Assembly (NCBI GenBank): GCA_002352425.1
Contig: DEIK01000039.1
Location: 1 to 7,741 of the forward strand
Source of the DNA: Rhodobacteraceae bacterium UBA2776
GTDB lineage: Bacteria > Pseudomonadota > Alphaproteobacteria > Rhodobacterales > Rhodobacteraceae
DNA length: 7,741 nucleotides
Direction of reading: 5' to 3'
The stretch's first letter is position 1; each line of letters begins with the position of its first letter. The translations under genes and the position numbers were made by a program. Positions 5,581 to 7,741 of the stretch are shown here, piece after piece. The notes under the pieces were generated by a model. The model did no database searches. It had not been told where the DNA came from and saw only the letters and a program-made list of their open reading frames with translations.

Positions 5581-6753
5581 ATGGCGTTTAATTTCTTTAG
5601 AAAGGGTGCAACCGTGCCCGAGCAAAAGGCTTCGGCGACGGGGCCTGTGGTGGCGTATCATGGGGCGGGACGTGTGGCCTGGAGCCCACGAGATGTGGTG
5701 TCCTTGACCCGCACGGGTTTTTTGGGGAATCCAGTTGGATATCGGTGTGTGAAACTGGTGGCGGAGGCCGCTGCGGCGCTGCCTTTGGTGCTGCAGGATA
5801 GCGAGCGGCGGTATGATGAGCACCCGGTGCTGGGTTTGATCCGGCATCCCAACGCCAGCCAGGGGCGGGCCGAGTTGTTCGAGGCGCTTTATGGTCAACT
5901 GTTGTTGACTGGCAATGGGTATCTTGAGGCCGTGCCGGATGACATGGGCGCGCCGATTGAGATGCATGTTTTGCGCAGTGACCGTATGAATGTGGTTCCG
6001 GGCGTTGATGGTTGGCCGATTGCATATGACTATGCCGTTGGTGGCAAAAAACACCGCTTTGATATGAGTGGTGATTTGCAGCCGATTTGCCATATCAAGA
6101 CGTTTTCGCCGCAAGATGATCATTACGGGTTTTCGCCAATGCAAGCGGCGGCCAGCGCGGTGGATGTTCACAATTCCGCGTCCCGTTGGAGCAAGGGATT
6201 GCTAGACAATGCGGCGCGGCCTTCGGGGGCAATTGTGTATCGCGGATCGGACGGGCAAGCGAGCTTGACGCCGGATCAATACGATCGTTTGGTGGACGAG
6301 ATGGCCAGCCAGCATCAAGGGGCCGCGAATGCGGGGCGTCCGATGTTGTTGGAGGGTGGTTTGGACTGGAAACCGATGGGGTTCTCGCCCTCGGATATGG
6401 AGTTCCAAAAGACCAAGGAAGCCGCGGCGCGCGAGATTGCGATTGCCTACGGTGTTCCACCGATGTTGTTGGGTATTCCTGGGGACGCAGCCTATGCAAA
6501 TTACCAAGAAGCCAACCGTGCGTTTTACCGGTTGACGGTTTTGCCGCTGGCGACCCGTGTGGCGGCTTCGGTTTCGGAGTGGTTGATGCGTTTTGGTGGT
6601 GACGCTGTCGAGCTGAAGCCCGATCTGGATCAGGTTCCGGCCCTGTCGGCCGAACGGGACAACCAGTGGAAGCGGGTGAGTGAGGCTGCGTTTTTAAGCG
6701 ACACCGAAAAGCGCGCCCTTTTGGGATTGCCAAAATTGTCGGAGGATGAATGA
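5581..6753 (+). CDS. orfg3: GTA portal protein, HK97 gp3-like (g3)
   Basis: The portal forms the dodecameric ring at one capsid vertex through which the terminase loads DNA and to which the tail connects. The 390-residue length matches HK97-family portals. Recognisable segments are HPVLGLIRHPN (81-91), LLLTGNGYLE (107-116), YGFSPMQAAASAV (182-194), the NAARPSG turn (210-216), and the family signature IAIAYGVPPMLLG (286-298) followed by YANYQEANRAFY (305-316). The C-terminal AAFLSDTEKRALLGLP (369-384) is typical of this group. GAGGAG (5566-5571) is 9 bases before the ATG, a strong ribosome site. Its stop overlaps g3.5 in an ATGA junction. The frame is intact. Function is known from the family. 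Confidence 0.95.
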   Translation: MAFNFFRKGATVPEQKASATGPVVAYHGAGRVAWSPRDVVSLTRTGFLGNPVGYRCVKLVAEAAAALPLVLQDSERRYDEHPVLGLIRHPNASQGRAELFEALYGQLLLTGNGYLEAVPDDMGAPIEMHVLRSDRMNVVPGVDGWPIAYDYAVGGKKHRFDMSGDLQPICHIKTFSPQDDHYGFSPMQAAASAVDVHNSASRWSKGLLDNAARPSGAIVYRGSDGQASLTPDQYDRLVDEMASQHQGAANAGRPMLLEGGLDWKPMGFSPSDMEFQKTKEAAAREIAIAYGVPPMLLGIPGDAAYANYQEANRAFYRLTVLPLATRVAASVSEWLMRFGGDAVELKPDLDQVPALSAERDNQWKRVSEAAFLSDTEKRALLGLPKLSEDE

Positions 6754-6998
6754 CCGATGAGCGCACACACGCGACTGGATCGCGGTTCTTATACGATAGT
6801 TTTGATGCCGCAACCGCCCGTATTGAGGCCAATGAACGGGTGACCAAATTGCAATTTGAGGCTTTGGCTGACCGTTTGGCACGCATTGAAGTGATGATCG
6901 AGCGGTTGGAAAAACGGCTGTGGCTGGCGGTTTATGGCGTGGTTGGCGTGGTGTTGACCCAAGGCGTAATCTCGCTGCTGGATGCGGCACCTAAGTAG
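6750..6998 (+). CDS. orfg3.5: Small coiled-coil membrane-anchored GTA protein (g3.5)
   Basis: The position between portal and protease matches the small gene called g3.5 in Rhodobacterales GTA clusters, whose role I do not know. The 82-residue protein has a polar N-terminus, an amphipathic charged helix likely to form a coiled coil (about 20-57, with ERVTKLQFEALADRLARIEV in its middle), and one hydrophobic C-terminal segment (58-77, WLAVYGVVGVVLTQGVISLL) that looks like a membrane anchor. This is a tail-anchored layout and carries no signal peptide. GGAGG (6741-6745), inside the last portal codons, serves the ATG 4 bases later; the start overlaps the portal stop (ATGA), so translation is probably coupled. 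It could help capsid assembly at the membrane or partner the portal, but this is inference. Confidence 0.8.
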   Translation: MTDERTHATGSRFLYDSFDAATARIEANERVTKLQFEALADRLARIEVMIERLEKRLWLAVYGVVGVVLTQGVISLLDAAPK

Positions 6999-7008
6999 GA
7001 AGATGGAC

Positions 7009-7572
7009 ATGAAATCAATGGATTATGAGACCGGTTTGGAGCGCAAGTTCTGCCGGATCGATAGTGGTGTGACCGTTACTGATGGCACTTTGATCGAAGG
7101 TTACGCCAGTTTTTTTGGCAAATGCGACCAGGGTGGCGATGTAGTTGAGGCGGGGGCTTATGCCGCGTCTTTGGCCAATCTTGCCCAAAAAGGACGTAAT
7201 GTTAAGATGCTGTGGCAGCATGACCCGACCCAGCCAATTGGCATTTGGGACGAGGTGCGTGAGGACAAAAAGGGCCTGTATGTTAAGGGTCGTTTGTTGC
7301 TGGACGTCGAAAAGGGCCGCGAGGCGGCGGCGTTGATTGAAGCGGGGGCGATTGACGGTTTGTCGATCGGATACCGCACCAAAAAGGCACATAAGAATGG
7401 CAAGGGCCAGCGGCTCTTGGCTGAACTGGAGCTTTGGGAGGTGTCTTTGGTCACTTTCCCGATGCTTCCAGAAGCGCGGGTGGGGGCCAAGGGGGAAACT
7501 CCGGATGCTGATGCTCTGCGTGATCTGGCGGGCGTTATCAATGATGCGCGCCACATGCTGGCCCGCGACTGA
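7009..7572 (+). CDS. orfg4: GTA prohead protease, HK97/U35 family (g4)
   Basis: This serine protease assembles inside the prohead and cleaves the N-terminal delta domain of the major capsid protein, and then itself, before DNA packaging. From ATG 7009 it has 187 residues. Conserved landmarks are LIEGYASFFGKCDQGGDVVEAGAY cut as GYASFFGKCDQGGD (31-44), the histidine His71 in MLWQHDPTQPIG, the serine Ser119 in AIDGLSIGYR, and the acidic ELWEVSLVTFPM segment (141-152) that supplies the third catalytic residue in the family. Start choice: ATG 6982 would overlap g3.5, and ATG 7003 is only 2 bases from the ribosome site, while ATG 7009 lies 8 bases after AGGA (6997-7000). The major capsid gene follows 38 bases downstream, the usual order for HK97-type heads. 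Confidence 0.93.
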   Translation: MKSMDYETGLERKFCRIDSGVTVTDGTLIEGYASFFGKCDQGGDVVEAGAYAASLANLAQKGRNVKMLWQHDPTQPIGIWDEVREDKKGLYVKGRLLLDVEKGREAAALIEAGAIDGLSIGYRTKKAHKNGKGQRLLAELELWEVSLVTFPMLPEARVGAKGETPDADALRDLAGVINDARHMLARD

Positions 7573-7589
7573 GCCAGCGATCTAACCTC

Positions 7590-7603
7590 CCTTTTTTAAA
7601 GGA
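7590..7603 (+). promoter_or_regulatory. Ribosome site of the major capsid gene in a weak hairpin
   Basis: AAAGGA (7598-7603) lies 7 bases before the g5 ATG. It is preceded by CCTTT (7590-7594), which can pair with AAAGG across a 3-base T loop. The stem has only 5 pairs, so it would hide the site only weakly. Its use as a ribosome site is likely; a regulatory role for the hairpin is doubtful. Confidence 0.4.
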
Positions 7604-7610
7604 ACACTAA

Positions 7611-7741
7611 ATGAGCAAAACCGACCGAAAGGCTCGGGACGTTGGACATGCGCCAACGGACCTGTCTCCGGCTGCCGAGGTGAAGACCGCGATGGCCGGT
7701 TTCGTAAATGATCTGAACGAGTTTCAGGACAAACTTAATTC
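7611..7741 (+). CDS. orfg5: GTA major capsid protein, HK97-fold, N-terminal part (g5)
   Basis: The frame from ATG 7611 stays open to the window edge and gives 43 codons. The protein opens MSKTDRKARDVGHAPTDLS and continues into a charged helical stretch (about 20-43, with VKTAMAGFVNDLNEFQDKLN). This matches the delta domain of HK97-type capsid proteins, a coiled-coil scaffold removed by the prohead protease during maturation. Its place directly behind that protease supports the assignment. The HK97-fold shell domain itself lies outside the window, so the call rests on position and the N-terminal character. The ribosome site is AAAGGA at 7598-7603. Confidence 0.85.
   Translation, partial: MSKTDRKARDVGHAPTDLSPAAEVKTAMAGFVNDLNEFQDKLN

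Larger units (their letters stand above)
3821..7741 (+). mobile_element. Gene transfer agent (RcGTA-type) head gene module, 5' part
   Basis: Six consecutive genes have the order and sequence types of the Rhodobacterales gene transfer agent: g1 small terminase, g2 large terminase, g3 portal, g3.5 small protein, g4 prohead protease and g5 major capsid. In this family the particles package random pieces of host DNA rather than the cluster itself. There is no integrase, repressor or replication gene on the left side, where the cluster meets mltG. All frames seen are intact. Tail genes should lie beyond the right edge. Confidence 0.9.

Noticed and set aside
5473..6171. Minus-strand open frame (232 codons) opposite the portal gene
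   Set aside because: The plus strand encodes an unmistakable portal; the antisense product is rich in His, Arg and Pro as expected from reading third positions in reverse.
6095..6886. Minus-strand open frame (263 codons) opposite the portal and g3.5 genes
   Set aside because: Composition is Pro/Arg/Ser-rich with no domain, and it runs across the junction of two genes that are well supported on the plus strand.
1..7741. CRISPR arrays, tRNA or rRNA genes, insertion sequences
   Set aside because: I found no regularly spaced repeats, no tRNA-like clover-leaf with a TTCGA-type arm, no rRNA segments and no transposase motifs in either strand.

Overview
The window looks like a chromosomal segment of a marine-type alphaproteobacterium in the Rhodobacterales (Roseobacter/Rhodobacter group). 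This rests on two things I recognise in the protein sequences: a fatty-acid/cell-wall block (acpP, fabF, mltG) of alphaproteobacterial type, and directly behind it the 5' end of a gene transfer agent (GTA) cluster of the Rhodobacter capsulatus RcGTA family. All genes are on the + strand. Genus cannot be fixed from the sequence alone.

Left part (1-3516), housekeeping. acpP (39-272) encodes acyl carrier protein. It is closed by a perfect inverted repeat over its stop codon and a strong intrinsic terminator (299-326). A GNAT acetyltransferase gene (372-860) with an ambiguous start follows, then a 239-bp gap. fabF (1100-2362, beta-ketoacyl-ACP synthase II) overlaps mltG (2362-3516, endolytic murein transglycosylase) by one base. 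AcpP carries the acyl chains that FabF elongates. MltG cuts nascent glycan strands.

Middle (3517-3820), a 304-bp non-coding boundary. It holds a hairpin without a T-tract, a well-formed sigma70-like promoter, an intrinsic terminator only about 20 bases after the predicted start of that promoter, and several inverted repeats ahead of the first GTA gene. The terminator insulates the GTA cluster from the housekeeping operon. The promoter-terminator pair could also produce a tiny RNA of about 60 nt.

Right part (3821-7741), GTA head module in canonical order: small terminase (g1), large terminase (g2), a structured 139-bp gap, HK97-like portal (g3), a small coiled-coil/membrane protein (g3.5), prohead protease (g4), and the start of the major capsid protein (g5, cut by the window edge). 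Terminase and portal drive headful packaging of host DNA into capsids built from g5 and matured by g4. All GTA frames in the window are intact, so the module looks maintained rather than decaying.

Nothing here is a wholly new system. The least explained parts are the regulatory DNA before g1, the structured RNA-like gap between g2 and g3, the start of the GNAT gene, and the membrane-anchored g3.5 protein.
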